A DNA stretch of 64,000 bases from Porodaedalea pini (GCA_002794775.1 NBAY01000002.1:1116001-1180000), one strand, 5' to 3'. Counted from the first letter of the stretch, positions 1 through 11,077 are shown. The notes: generated by a model not told the origin, from the sequence alone. A program made the numbers and translations.

Positions 1-389
<389 letters not shown>

Positions 390-562
390 TCATTGTCAGA
401 TAATGGGAAGGAAAATGTTTAACGAATGAGCGCATACCATGACTAGTATTGTCAGACTGTGTGTTTGGAAGTCGATCCAAAGCAAAAGAACGCAAAGGTC
501 ACAAGAGTCACACCAAATTTGAGAGATGATCAACGTCACGCCGCATTTTCTCGAGTCCTTCC

Positions 563-1764
563 ATGTTTTCAGCAGCGAAGGCTGGCGTGCAGCTGCTCAG
601 GACATGTTCATCGTCAAGCACCTCGCTCTCACGCGTCGCGGGTGTAGCACGCCATTACGCGACTGAGACGCAGCCTTCCAGCATCAACGATGCTCTAGCG
701 CGCACCTCCGCCCTTTACAAAACGTACAAGCCTGTTTCCCCAGGTATCCGTCACCTTCGTCGCCCTGTCAATGAACATCTTTGGGCAGGTCGTCCGATAA
801 AGGCTCTCACTATTCCACTGCGAAAAAAGGGTGGACGCAATAACCAGGGGCGTATTGTTATACGGCACCGCGGCGGTGGTCACAAACGACGTTTGCGCAC
901 TCTCGACTTCATGCGTACAGACGCTGGCCCGCATGATGTTATCCGTATAGAATATGACCCAGGACGCTCGGGACATATCGCGCTCGTACGCGGGCGAGAT
1001 CCGGACACCAACGGCGGTCTTCGCTTCAGCTACATTCTCGCACCCGAAGGCCTGAGAGCAGGAGATGTTGTGCAAAGCTTCAGGAAAGGCATCCCGGCAG
1101 GGACAGTACCTGGCTTCGACGGCAATTTAAACGCTTCATTGGGATTCGATGAGAATGATTCTGCTACAGGACAGACGTCTACGCAGTCTCTCACTATTGG
1201 TCTGCTCAGAGCAGCCACCGTTCGTACAGGAAATGTGCTTCCCCTCAAACTCATTCCGCCAAGTACCCCGATCCACTGCATCTCACTCTTTCCTGAACGT
1301 CGAATGAATCTGGTGCGCTCGGCCGGTACATTTGCAATCGTTGTGACGCACGAAGAGGATGGGAAGTACACGCAGGTTAAACTGCAGAGCGGTGAGGTAC
1401 GGAGAGTGCTACAGAGTTGTTGTGCGACGATCGGGAAGGTCAGCAACCCGCTCCATAGGAATCGTTCGTTAGGCAAGGCGGGTCGGAAGCGGTGGCTTGG
1501 GAGAAGACCCCATGTTCGTGGCGCGGCGATGAACAGGTATTATCATTATCACTCGTGGCTTCAAATCTGTCTCAACTGTTTTCTAGGTGTGATCACCCGC
1601 ACGGAGGAGGCCGTGGAAAATCGAAGGGTAACAAGCATCCTCGCTCGATCTGGGGTTGGCTCACGAAGGGTAAGCGCACGAGGCGTCCTGGTCCGAAGGG
1701 TCCGAAGGGCAGCAACAAGATGGTGATCAAGGAACGTCCGCGAGGGAAAGAGAAGAGGCAGTGA
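563..1764 (+). CDS. RML2: Mitochondrial ribosomal protein uL2m
   Basis: Large-subunit mitochondrial ribosomal protein of the bacterial L2 family, which contacts 23S-type rRNA near the peptidyl transferase centre. Two exons, 563-1536 and 1587-1764, are joined over a 50-bp intron (GTATTA..TTCTAG), giving 383 residues. The first 35 residues are Ser/Ala/Arg-rich with no acidic residues, as expected of a mitochondrial presequence. Next comes an L2 OB-fold block ([20 protein letters not shown]). Splicing reconstitutes the signature [20 protein letters not shown], with the universally conserved His of the L2 loop, followed by a basic tail. The start at 563 is the first ATG of the frame and gives the presequence. 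Divergent from RVB2, with 176 bp between the two starts. Confidence 0.95.
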
Positions 1765-1921
1765 TTAATTTACGTCGGGATTTCGAGCTAGAATACTGTT
1801 TCTTGCATGTTATTACACTGTCCGATGCATAGACGGCCGTTAATTGCTATCGCTCAGCTGGCCGCTGGAGCGAAAACATATCACTCACCTTAAAGGGGAG
1901 AGTCGACGGTTCGCATCCGGG

Positions 1922-2203
1922 CTACTCTTCGCCTTCCTCATCGTCTTCTTCATCTTCCTTCTGTTCTTTCTTCGGCTCTTTCGCGTTTTCCAATATCCCC
2001 ACTGCGTCTCTCCAAACCGTTAAATCTTGCCCGATCTGCGACTTTGCGAGCACCGCAGCATCACGTAGGGCTTTGTAAAACTCCTGCTGCGAGCCGCCTT
2101 TCTTTACTGCGAACTCATGTACTTTGGAAGTGTGATAAGAGTCGGGTATGGGTGTCTCTGCTGGAGGTTTGAGATCGTAGCTGACGATGAGTGTTTTCGA
2201 CAT
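1922..2203 (-). CDS. Small acidic-tailed protein, probable Gon7-like KEOPS subunit
   Basis: Intronless frame of 93 codons plus stop. The first 60 residues start SKTLIVSYDLKPP and include a segment rich in Y/L/A around FYKALRDAAVLAKSQIGQDL and TVWRDAVG. The last 16 or so are almost entirely Glu/Asp/Lys. This layout (short beta-like start, one amphipathic helix with an LR..V..A..Q.G..LT.WRDA pattern, charged tail) resembles basidiomycete members of the Gon7 family, a small partner of Pcc1 in the KEOPS/EKC complex that makes the t6A modification of tRNA. The assignment is from memory of the family pattern, not an alignment. The gene is convergent with the uL2m gene, whose stop is about 160 bp away. 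An ordinary small acidic protein of unknown function remains possible. Confidence 0.5.
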   Translation of the reverse strand: MSKTLIVSYDLKPPAETPIPDSYHTSKVHEFAVKKGGSQQEFYKALRDAAVLAKSQIGQDLTVWRDAVGILENAKEPKKEQKEDEEDDEEGEE

Positions 2204-2509
2204 GGATGCAGGATAACAACTTGAAGAAAGAGTGAATACAGCTCCTTCCTTTATCAGATCGAAGACTCAAATGATCGGCGCTCGCTTTAAACGTAAATGA
2301 CAACTGTATTGAAACCTAACAACTCGTTCGACAGTCACATTACCAGAACAAACCAACACGAAACAAAACACTAGTCCGTAGAGTAAGAAGTAATCAAACG
2401 GTAACATTGTACTTAGCAGTCCGAATTACTAGTCCTCCGTGTATAAAACTTAATCAACTTAAATTCACCCGCAGGAGCAGCGAATATTATCATCTCGAGG
2501 TGTACACCC
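2204..2509. other. Intergenic, no gene seen
   Basis: A 306-bp gap between the Gon7-like start and the stop of secreted-protein copy A. No coding frame with splice support was found; it should hold the Gon7-like promoter and the 3' end of copy A. Confidence 0.5.
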
Positions 2510-3238
2510 TTATAGGCCGAGCGTGCCTTCCAAGAGGCCCAGTCCGAGGTTGCTGAGCAGGCCACCAACGCCGGAAAGGCTTTTAATATTTCATCAGCAC
2601 AGGGGTATCAATGAGGCAAGCAAGCAGAGCTTACAGGTCACCGACAACAGCTAGGAGACCAGACACGACTCCTCCAAGACCGGTCAGGAGTGTGTTCAAT
2701 GCCGTGTCGAGATTGGGAAGAAGGCCACCAAGGACCGTGGAATTCGCACCACTACCGAGTAGATCATCAAGGACAGTCACGACATCCTACAATGAACAGT
2801 TTCTCGAGTTGAGCATTGCTTGACGATGTATTGCGTGAAGTATACCTCAATGATGTCCGCGAGGAGCGTACCAATGTCAGACACATTCTGGCGCTTCTCT
2901 ATGGACGAGAGGCCGCGAGGAACATTGGCGAGGGAGTCGTGAGCAGTGTTGACCGCTCCAATGAGCTGGTTCATGAGTGGAACGACTGCGACCTCCGTCG
3001 CGTTCTTGTGCGTAGCCATATTCTCTACATAGATGGTGCGATCAGCTAGTAAACAACAAAGTCCACGACGACGCCACTTACCGATCTGCGGCAGAATCGT
3101 GTCGGTGGATGACTTTAGATTCAAGACCACCTGTTTGACAGCCGCCGTGTCGCGTTTCTCGACGACGGGGTTGGCCAGAGCGAGCCCCCCAAGGGTCATG
3201 GAAAACGCAAAGAAGGAGATGATGCGAGAGAATAACAT
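2510..3238 (-). CDS. Small secreted protein, tandem paralog A (HsbA-like)
   Basis: Four exons on the minus strand (3238-3082, 3024-2846, 2786-2635, 2579-2510) joined by introns of 57, 59 and 55 bp give 185 residues. The product starts MLFSRIISFFAF followed by a hydrophobic stretch ending in LANP, a clear signal peptide, then a Lys-Arg pair that could be a Kex2 site (VEKRD). The mature part has amphipathic helices (AVKQVVLNLKSSTDTILPQI) and ends in a glycine/leucine-rich, hydrophobic tail. It may belong to the hydrophobic surface binding protein A type of fungal cell-wall or surface protein, but no diagnostic motif settles this. Copies B and C downstream share start, intron positions and phases. 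Copies A and B both total exactly 558 coding bases, which supports the model. A TATAAAA lies about 95 bp upstream of the ATG. Confidence 0.8.
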
Positions 3239-3331
3239 AGTGATCGACGAGTACTGGAGAATCTGGCTGAGGGGACTAGAGAGCAGTGCGGGGTGTTCGC
3301 CTGTTGACCTCTCTCAGTCATTCCAGCCCCG

Positions 3332-3338
3332 TTTTTAT
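3332..3338 (-). promoter_or_regulatory. TATA box of secreted paralog A
   Basis: TATAAAA on the minus strand inside CTATAAAAAC, 94-100 bp upstream of the ATG at 3238. Paralog B has the same element at a comparable distance. Confidence 0.6.
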
Positions 3339-4166
3339 AGACATTTCGTTGCCTTTGCTTGCATAAACAAATTCCGAAAGGGAGTCGACGTAAGATGAAA
3401 CTATGGCGTCAGGCAGGAAAAAAATAACATATCACCACTGCGAGTAGCCGTACAAATTGAGGTAAATGAGAAGACCATCCTGCTTTGGGAAAGAGAACAG
3501 AAGAGAAGAGAAGCCCAGTGTAAGCCTGCGCCAAATTGTTTACAAACGCCACATACATTCTAAGTACGGTGTAGCCTGATTGTAAGACCCTTGATCCCAT
3601 GCCGTGCAGTTTGGGACAGACGATCATCTTGCAGTTCGGCCTTGATATGGCTTTCAAAAGACAGGCCCGAGAAATATATGACGCGCACAGGGATTCGATT
3701 TTTAGTCGGAAGACGTCATTGTAGTGTGGTCAATCTCGAACAACCAAACGAAACATTCTAATAGCTGTAGGATAAAGCTCTTTCGTAAGTACTGATGTTT
3801 GAATATAAGGACCATGAGCTTCGAGGATTGGCAAGAACATGTGAAACAGGCTAGAAGACAAACCGCACGAAAGTCGGGTTTGCGGAGAACACACCCAAAC
3901 TGGCGTGTAAAATTACAACACGCGGTAGAGTTCACGTAAAAAGAGATCTCAACGGGGTCCCATCTCGCTTTTCTATGGTGCGAGCCAGCGCCTCCGCACG
4001 GACACTGAGACAGTAAGAGAACGAGTATAAGGCGCTGGGATTCCTCTCTCGTTCGAAGACGATAGCAAATTCTACCTCAGAGTCAGAAAATAGCCGATCA
4101 ATTCTTATCGCAGAAGGGAGAGAACCCATTTCGAGCGTTTTTTGCGGTGTTTGAGCGCAAACTTAC
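3339..4166. other. Region upstream of paralog A, no confident gene
   Basis: Open frames occur on the minus strand from 3,702 to 4,129, directly downstream of the putative exon at 4167-4396. None gave a convincing join in frame. No RNA gene or repeat was recognised. Confidence 0.3.
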
Positions 4167-4396
4167 TAGATAACTCGCCTAGGACTCCCGCGGAACTCTT
4201 CAGCTCCACAAGTCTCGAACTCGTGAGCATTCTACCTGATTGTGAAAATGCTGGCAAGAGAGACTGTTTGATGAAAGGTGTTATTTCCAATGGATGGAGG
4301 TCGGGCTCGAATACTAGGTCAGAGACGCGGTTGCAAATAAAATTAATATCCGTCCAGCGGTTAATAGGCTTTTCAAGCTCCGCGAAGCTGTCGATC
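4167..4396 (-). other. Possible orphan exon of an unrecognised gene
   Basis: A 230-base minus-strand open frame bounded by AG just upstream (4398-4397) and a consensus donor GTAAGT just downstream (4166). Read in the open frame it gives protein-like sequence, for example ELEKPINRWTDINFICNRVSD and then LEITPFIKQSLLPAFSQ. A second good intron (GTAAGT..TTCAG, about 52 bp) can be seen further upstream near 4,590-4,645. I could not connect these into one in-frame gene, so this may be a decayed gene or a gene with exons I misplaced. No family recognised. Confidence 0.25.
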
Positions 4397-5470
4397 CTTG
4401 TTTACGGCTGGCCGGAGACCAGATATCAAGTCGACCTGTAAGACCAGAATGCGAGGTAGACCGGAAACAAGGCGTGAGCCGGAATAGACCATGGAAGAAC
4501 AAGGGAGTATTGGAAGTTGGAACATTCGGGCCTCTCCGAGTCGGTGCGAAATCTCGGAGTCTAGCGTGCAGACTCCCTGGTGTCTTCACCTGAACGTCTT
4601 CTTCGGTAGCGCACGGACCAGAAAACCAGGATGTCGCACACTTACGCGTTGTACTCGATGTCATCTGCAAGTTTCGGGCCCCTTTTTTCTTCTCAAAGTC
4701 GCACCTTACCGAATCACCATCACTATATGTTTACCTCTCTCCACCTGCCATTAGCAGTCCCTTACATCTCCGCTTCCTCTTCCTCCGTTTCTGACGGAGT
4801 GCAACTTTTGCAGCAACCAATCGTGAGTGCCCTTCCGGAGAACCTGGCAAGACATCGAAGTATTACGGTGGGGGGGGGGGGGGGGGGGTTCACATGGCTT
4901 ACCCGCAAGGTCATCAGGTATACTATAATTCACCAAGTCAAACAGCAACTGATCATCATGCATGAGCTTAATCAAACTTTGGTCGAGATATAGCTATTAT
5001 GCTTGTACATGTATATCCAGTCGGAACCACTTCTGGAAATCGAGATGTAAGTGTGAGTTAGCTCGGACAGCGAGGGGCTTCGCGATGCAGACTTCAACCA
5101 TTGGAATACGTGAGGAACATCAAAGATGCCTTTGCTCCATACCCTTCATTTAAATGTACATCGCCGTCGACAGCCTTCTCAGGGATTAGCTTTCCTGTTC
5201 TCCGGAGAACTTGGAAGCCCTTGATCGGCTCGGGATAATACCTTCTCCTGAGCCTTTGACTTCTAAAGATATTGATGTCTGACTATATGCATTGAATTGC
5301 ACGCCAATAAAAAACGGACTGCCAACCAAGAACCACAATATATATTGCTCAAGAAAATTGTTCCGTGCCAGCGAACCTGAAGGCACATCACGAGGAAATA
5401 GCCTCTGTGAAAGAATCGACTAGACAAGAAAGATAGTGAAAAACACTAGAGCTACCGATGGCCCCTGCAT
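4397..5470. other. Intergenic, no confident gene
   Basis: No frame with splice support or similarity was recognised apart from the splice signals mentioned for the orphan exon. It contains a run of 19 G at 4870-4888. Confidence 0.3.
4870..4888. repeat. Homopolymer run of 19 G
   Basis: An uninterrupted G run between 4870 and 4888, preceded by GGT. Runs of this length are prone to slippage and to base-calling errors, so the exact length should be treated as approximate. Confidence 0.9.
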
Positions 5471-6208
5471 TTACAGGTTAAGGATGTTGAGCGTTGAATC
5501 CAGCCCAAGGTCTCCCAGAACTCCCGTAAGGTCGGAAACACTGACAATATTCGTTATTGGTTAATCAGCATTGGAGGAAGACTTATACTTACAGAGACGA
5601 TACAAGGCTGATGACATCGGATAGAGTATCTTCAAGGCTGGAGAGTACATCAGAAAGGGCGCCGTCGACGTCCGAGAGGATGTTGGAAAGGTCTGTAATG
5701 GTGGACACATCGCTGAGGAGAGCGTCCAGAGCCTCGACGATTTCCTATGGGAAACAGTCGTCAGAATGGAATAATATCCGTATCTAGGGTGACGGAAGGA
5801 CAGACCTCAACGAGATCGGCAATTATGTCGGCGATAGTGCTGTCGTTCGAGTCGCTCGACGAGATAGTACTAATTGAGCTCAGGGAATCCTTGGCTGCTA
5901 CGAGCGCAGAAACAAGCTCGTTGATAAGGGGTTCGACGGAGGAGTCGTTCGCATCGCCACTGACAGCGAGACTCTCTATTGAAACAAATTCGTGTCAATG
6001 ATATGAAAAAAAAAAAAAAGAACGGACAAGCAATCAACTTACTGATCTCAGGCAAAATCCCGTCAGTGTTAGACTTGAGCGTCGTGAACACTTTCTCCAC
6101 AGAGGCTACGTCCCCGCGTTTCTCGATCCCAGTGGCGGGCTTAGAAAGTGCAATGGTTCCGAGGGACAGGAAGAACGCGAGAAATGAGACGACGCGAGAG
6201 AACAACAT
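5471..6208 (-). CDS. Small secreted protein, tandem paralog B (HsbA-like)
   Basis: Four minus-strand exons (6208-6043, 5975-5806, 5744-5593, 5540-5471) with introns of 67, 61 and 52 bp give 185 residues. The intron phases are those of paralog A, the last two exons have identical lengths (152 and 70 bases), and exons 1+2 again sum to 336. The product begins MLFSRVVSFLAF, has a signal peptide ending near LSKP, a Lys-Arg site (IEKRGD), and then TTLKSNTDGILPEI, matching paralog A position by position. The mature region is rich in Ser, Asp, Leu and Val, with repeated D(V/I)(L/I)S patterns, more acidic than A and without the Gly-rich tail. The first intron contains a long T tract on this strand. 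Likely a secreted or cell-wall surface protein. Confidence 0.82.
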
Positions 6209-6293
6209 GGTAGTTGACGAGTGCTGAAGTAGCGATAGAGGAGTTTGTGCAACACGGAGCTGGTTTGCTGGTGAATCTGGAGTTTCGAGGCGG

Positions 6294-6302
6294 ACTTTTA
6301 TA
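6294..6302 (-). promoter_or_regulatory. TATA box of secreted paralog B
   Basis: Minus-strand TATAAAAG within GCATATAAAAGTCC, about 90 bp upstream of the ATG at 6208; same spacing as in paralog A. Confidence 0.6.
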
Positions 6303-7675
6303 TGCATTTTCTGATAGCAACGGTCATCAGGGTCTTCAAGTGACGACGTAGGGTCTGGTGCATAGAACTCAAGAAAACAGGGATGTCCTCTCCTTTTAGA
6401 GGCACTCGGGAGCGAGTTGTTCTCTACAGGCAAAAAGACTCTCCTCCCGGGAAAGAACAAAGGTGGATGACGGCCAGGCGCCACTGTACTTTCAATCACA
6501 GTGCAGTAAAAGGCAAGTCTCGCACTAGCTACGTCTTGCTCGATGGACTATGCGACCATCCCGATCAGGGAAGACCGTGGCGAAAGTTCTGCCGTATGCG
6601 CTGTATGGATGTCGACCTCCAGAATCAAGGTGGTTCCCGTCGCCGCCGCAGATTTCATTGTTGCGCAGGAAGAAGACCTCACAAGAAGGGAAACGCGTAG
6701 ATGAAAAGTTCAATGACTGCAAGGTTTGAATCTATGGCTGAAGATTGTCCTTGATTTGAAATAAGGCTGAAGGATAGAGCGATCAGAAGAAAGTACTAAA
6801 GTGGCGTCTAGTCTGCGATGAACGAAGACTCGGATTTGCCCAGGCTTGAAGCTTCCCAGCACTTCTTCTCGTCCTAACTCCGGCTTGAATGGCCATGGAA
6901 AAAGGGAACACACCAGAAAGCGCCTTGATCTAAAGATTTCAATTGATGGAAGAAAGCGCCTGAGGATCGTGAGTCCCACTGAGAAGAGCAGAAACATAGT
7001 AACGCAACGGAATCCAGAGGTTCCGAGCACCTCTCCCGCAACACGTGTCCCTTAACGCAAACCATATCCTAGAAAAGGAGTGAAAAGATCGAATGGAATA
7101 TGAAAAGAGGCACACCTCTTGCTTGATGAACGCAACAGACAACGTTAACGCGGGATTCGGAGAACTCGACATCAACGTAGCACGATCGCGCGCGAAGTGT
7201 TCTCGACCGCATTGTGTCCGCCAAACTCTCACGGGAATTTATGTGAGGAGCAAGGTCAGTTATGCGTCAAGGGGTGCATAGAAGGGACGAATAAGGAACA
7301 AAGAAAGTACGAGACATGAAGCAGCAAATCAGTTTGAGGGTTTGAACCAGTCAATTTCGTTATTTCCTTTTTCAGCAGACGATCTTGATGGGCTTCCTAG
7401 ATGATCGACGCTCATGAAGACGAAACAAAATGCTGGAAACTACAACTCGGTCATGAATTCCACGGAAACGCACAAGATAATATATCACAGTACACGAACA
7501 CAGTATGACCTCAGGCTATACACAAGAAAAATGAGGAGACATGCTTGTCGAAATTTCCGTGCCACAGGCGTCACCCATGAAAATAGAAGATCGACATAAA
7601 AAGACTGCAGAGAACTACTCTGGCTAAAGGATCCAGGCATAAACTGGGCTGCAGCCTAGATCCCTTCGAAAATCT
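6303..7675. other. Intergenic between paralogs B and C, no gene seen
   Basis: Open frames are short, overlap on both strands and carry no recognisable domain. No repeat unit or RNA gene was identified. Confidence 0.4.
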
Positions 7676-8391
7676 TCATTGAAGTCCGAGGCCAGCCAGC
7701 ACTCCGCCAACGCTTCCGAGGCTGGAAATGTTAATGCCATTTTTTCAATGAATATGTACCAGGTAAGCAAAATCAAGGAAAATATACAGGCCGCCGACGG
7801 TAACGCTTACGCCGGCAAGTGTAATATCAAGCCCAGTAAGGACCCCAGAGAGCGCAACATCGACCTAGACGAGCAGGCCGGGGAGGCCCGTGAGCGCAAT
7901 CGGGAGGCCGTCCAACGCAAGGGCAATGTCCTGAAATGGTGGTAAATCAGAACTTATGATCATGTAGAAGAGGGGGGGGGGGGTTACCGAGACTATGCCG
8001 GCAACGAGAGTCGCAACTGTGTCCTCAGTCTGGCGCTTGTCCAGTTCGCCTAGTTGGACACCCGTGAGGGAACCTTGCGCAGTGTTGAGTGCCGTAACGA
8101 GTTCGGTAATGAGCGGCGAGACAGTGGCAATGGAGACCTGCTTGTTAGCACCGGCGCTCTCTGCAGACGCGGGGGTCCACGACAGTTGATCAGTACCTGC
8201 GCACATCGTGTAGAAGAAAATGACCCACTGATCTGCGGCAAGATAGTGCCGGTCTTGGACTTGAGCGTTGTGATGACATTCTGAACAGCGGCGGGGCTGG
8301 CACGTCTCTCGAGCTCGACGGGCTTGGCGACCGCGAGGATTCCGAGCGTCAAGATGAACGCAAGGCAAGAGGCAATGCGGGAGAACAACAT
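7676..8391 (-). pseudogene. Small secreted protein, tandem paralog C, with in-frame TAG
   Basis: Four minus-strand exons (8391-8229, 8160-7988, 7930-7788, 7721-7676) keep the splice phases of A and B; exons 1+2 again total 336 bases. The start is MLFSRIASCLAF with a signal peptide and a basic pair (LERRAS), then NVITTLKSKTGTILPQI. Exon 3 has an in-frame TAG at 7867-7865, so translation would stop after GLPGLLV. Beyond it the frame stays open and the last splice sites are intact, ending in GVLAGLGLQ as in paralog A's tail. Read through, the product would be 174 residues; as it stands about 134. The TATA position of A (CTATAAAAAC) reads CTGTGAAAAC here. Both changes suggest a recently disabled copy, though a shortened secreted protein may still be made. 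The second intron has a C12 run next to its donor. Confidence 0.75.
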
Positions 8392-9047
8392 GATGTTCGA
8401 GTTCGAGAGAAGTGCTGGAGAGATTGACTGAGAGGGCTAGTAGACAATGCGGGGATTGCCTGCTGCTCGTTCCTTGTCCAAGTGAACCTGTTTTCACAGA
8501 CGAGTTGTAGCTCTGATAGCCAAACATATCCCCAACAACTGACGGAAGATAAGGCGCCAGGTGAGCGAAAAAAAGCGTATGTAACCCTGCCCCTCTTCCA
8601 CCTATACAGAGCCTACTGAAAGTTCAGCATCCATCTGACTTTGGGAAAGGCATCAGAAGCAGCAAGTCGCTGATTAATTTTTCGGACCAGGGCTAGGAAG
8701 CAGATTCTGGATTGCACTTTAATACAGATGAAGATTCGTAAGTGACTTCTGAGCAGCTGCAGCCCGCGAACAATGATTGAAATCTTCCTGAAGCAAGAAT
8801 ACACAATTTTTGATGCTTAAAGGCCGTTCTAATCATTGCGTCGGGTTGCAGCGAAGACATAATTTTCTAAACTGAGATTTCCATCGACTAGAAGAGACAA
8901 TCTTCGGGATGTCTAGATGTCTTAATAAAACAGAAGGTAGACCCCTGATAAAGAATTATTTTAACCGCCATCTAGGACCTTGAACAAAGAATGAGAAGGA
9001 TACATTATATTATTTTGCTTTTCCGAGATAAACACAGAGCAAAAGTC
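8392..9047. other. Intergenic, no gene seen
   Basis: Promoter side of paralog C and downstream side of the next minus-strand gene. No coding frame with splice support was found. Confidence 0.4.
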
Positions 9048-9542
9048 TCACACTACCTTAACGATCACTTCTCTTGCGAGGTCTATTAATTCGAGGCCAT
9101 AGTCATCCGCATGTTCTTCCTGAGTCGGCCCGACGGCACGAGGAAAGACAAAAGCAGGCCTCAAATCGACTCCCAGACAGAACCTTGCACAATCTGCAAG
9201 GGCTCTGACGAGATACGTCACTATGATATCAAGGATGATATATTCTGCACTCAAAATACCTCAACAGCGAATCGGAGAGAGTACAGACATCAATAAACTT
9301 ACGGATATTCCAACGCGTTTCGATGAATGTTAAGTGCAGAAGCTTTTGAAATGGCCGCCTTCCTAAGTTCCATCATCTTAAACTTACAGGCACAAGCACC
9401 AGTTAGAGAGTCTGGATCGTGTTCATCAAGGCGCTTCTCCTCCAAATTTATTCTCAGAACCCAGTTTGCGTTCCGTTTCGCACATGTACAGGCCCCAGAA
9501 AGAACTTACTGAAAGGGCAGCCAGGACAGAGATTAGGTGCAT
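9048..9542 (-). CDS. Unrecognised small protein gene (three exons)
   Basis: Not recognised. Three minus-strand exons fit together in frame: 9542-9510, 9439-9303 and 9249-9048, with introns of 70 bp (GTAAGTTC..TTGGAG) and 53 bp (GTAAGTTT..TTTGAG). The product of about 123 residues starts MHLISVLAALS, then a charged segment (EKRLDEHDPDSLTGACACK), a basic helix (MMELRKAAISKASALN), a hydrophobic helix (YIILDIIVTYLVRALADCARFC) and a conserved-looking end (GPTQEEHADDYGLELIDLAREVI). A possible further donor (AAGGTAGTG) lies next to the stop, so the C-terminus may extend. The start is uncertain: the frame opens further upstream to a stop just before 9611, so a longer N-terminus through another exon is possible. 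The gene lies divergent to the SCI1-like gene. Confidence 0.5.
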
Positions 9543-9777
9543 TATGCATATGGCGAGAACAGTTAAGTACAGTTGGAGGGATGCAACGAGGCGATTCCGA
9601 GGTGTGGTCACTGATCACGAGCTTAACTTATAGTTGAGTTATAAGAAAGCAGTTCAGCCTGAGACGGTGGTTGGTCGCGCGCTGAAGGGGTTCGAACTCC
9701 GCTTGAACGCGTCACCGCGTTAGGTGGCGTTACACTCTGTACTAACTTCGCATCTGACTTCGACGTGAAAGAATACT

Positions 9778-11077
9778 ATGTCCTCTCGTTCAGTTACTCG
9801 CGACAGACGCTCATCGTCTCCGGAGCATGACAGAGAGCAGCTTAACGAACGCAAGGGCAAGGACAGGGGCAGGGACAGGGACTCAAAGACCCTCCCGCAC
9901 GGCGCGCAGCCCCTCAGCGACGCGGACTACTTCCTCAAAAACGCCGAGTTCAGGTCCTGGCTGAAGGAAGAGAAGGATAGAGTGAGCTTCTGCGCTACAC
10001 CACGATGCCCATCTCAGCGCAGCTTTCCGCACTCCGGTTTGATGCACTACTTACCATACTTCGAGCTTGACAGTACTTTGACGAGCTTTCAGGCGAGAAG
10101 GCGCGCAGGTACGTTATGTCCAAGAGTCCTGAATCCAGAGCGGTGGAATGCTGACTCGATGCGGTACCTATTTTTAAAGCTACTTTCACAAATTCGTCAA
10201 GGTCCATACAGTTCAGGCATCCTTTTCAAGTGTGCAGGAGTTCACAGTATTTATCCACAGACCTGGAACCGCGGCAAGCTACCGAGTGAGAACCTGAACT
10301 CCTACTTCCTTTTCCATCTTGTCACTCAGTAATGTATCATCTCATAGAATCCTACTATGCTGGTGTAAACACCGCTGCCCAACCCGCTGCGACGCAGACC
10401 GCATATCGTTGGTCGTTTGCTGCGAAGCGCTCTCGGGCAGAGCAGGCGGCACTGGACGCAACACGTAGTGCGGTTGGCGTTGCAACATACCGTACAGATG
10501 CAGACGGTGATATCAATGCAATCAGTGTGTCTGCTCCCGCACAGAGTTTACGTACCGGTCCAAGCAGGGTGCTGGGACCTACACTTCCGTCCGTAGGTGA
10601 CCGCGTATTAATGCGCGAGGCACAGGAGGAGGATCGTGCTGCGGAGCGGTCATATGAGCGTAAGCGCGCAAGAGAGGAGGATAAGGAGCGAGTAGAGGAT
10701 CTTGTGGGGCCGAAAGAGCGTGGAAGAGAAGGGATGCTTGAAAAAAAAAGGATGCGGAGAGAAGCAGACAAAGCCGCCCGTGATGCGAAAGACGACACAT
10801 TTGGTGAATATGACGAAGGTACTCTAATGGGAGGTGGAGATAGCTTTCAAGCTAGGTGAGTCTTCGCCTTATTATTGCATCTCAATTCTAGCTCATCTTC
10901 GTTTCTTTCAGGATTGCTCAGCGAGATGCCGCGCGCAAACGCTTTGAAGAGAAGCGCTCTTCCGGACGCGATGAGAAGGATTCTACCATTCGGGAGAGAC
11001 AGGAGGCTATTCGAGCAAAAGACAGAGCGACCATGGATATGTTCAAACAGATGGCGAAGGAGAGATTTGGAGGCTGA
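9778..11077 (+). CDS. SCI1-like (style cell-cycle inhibitor 1 family) basic nuclear protein
   Basis: Six exons (9778-9981, 10074-10108, 10180-10201, 10261-10285, 10348-10855, 10912-11077) join in frame to 319 residues. After a charged RD/RS-type start the protein carries the family core split over four exons: SDADYFLKNAEFRSWLKEEK, YFDELSGEKAR, YFHKFVK, and WNRGKLPKSYYAG. This is the conserved block of SCI1-like proteins found in plants, animals and fungi; its molecular role is poorly known, with nuclear localisation and cell-cycle links reported in plants. The C-terminal half is a long Arg/Glu/Lys-rich coiled coil (ERKRAREEDKERVEDL) ending MDMFKQMAKERFGG. The 22- and 25-base micro-exons are unusual but preserve the core in frame and are bounded by consensus sites. 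Confidence 0.85.

Noticed and set aside
1838..1916. tRNA-like signals: GCTCAGCTGG (A-box-like) and GGTTCGCATCC (B-box-like) about 55 bp apart
   Set aside because: A D-arm can be drawn, but there is too much sequence before any anticodon stem and no acceptor stem pairing could be found. Possibly a tRNA-derived relic at most.
9688..9705. B-box-like GGGTTCGAACTCC near 9,695
   Set aside because: The motif is nearly palindromic, but on neither strand is there an A box at the right distance or a cloverleaf.
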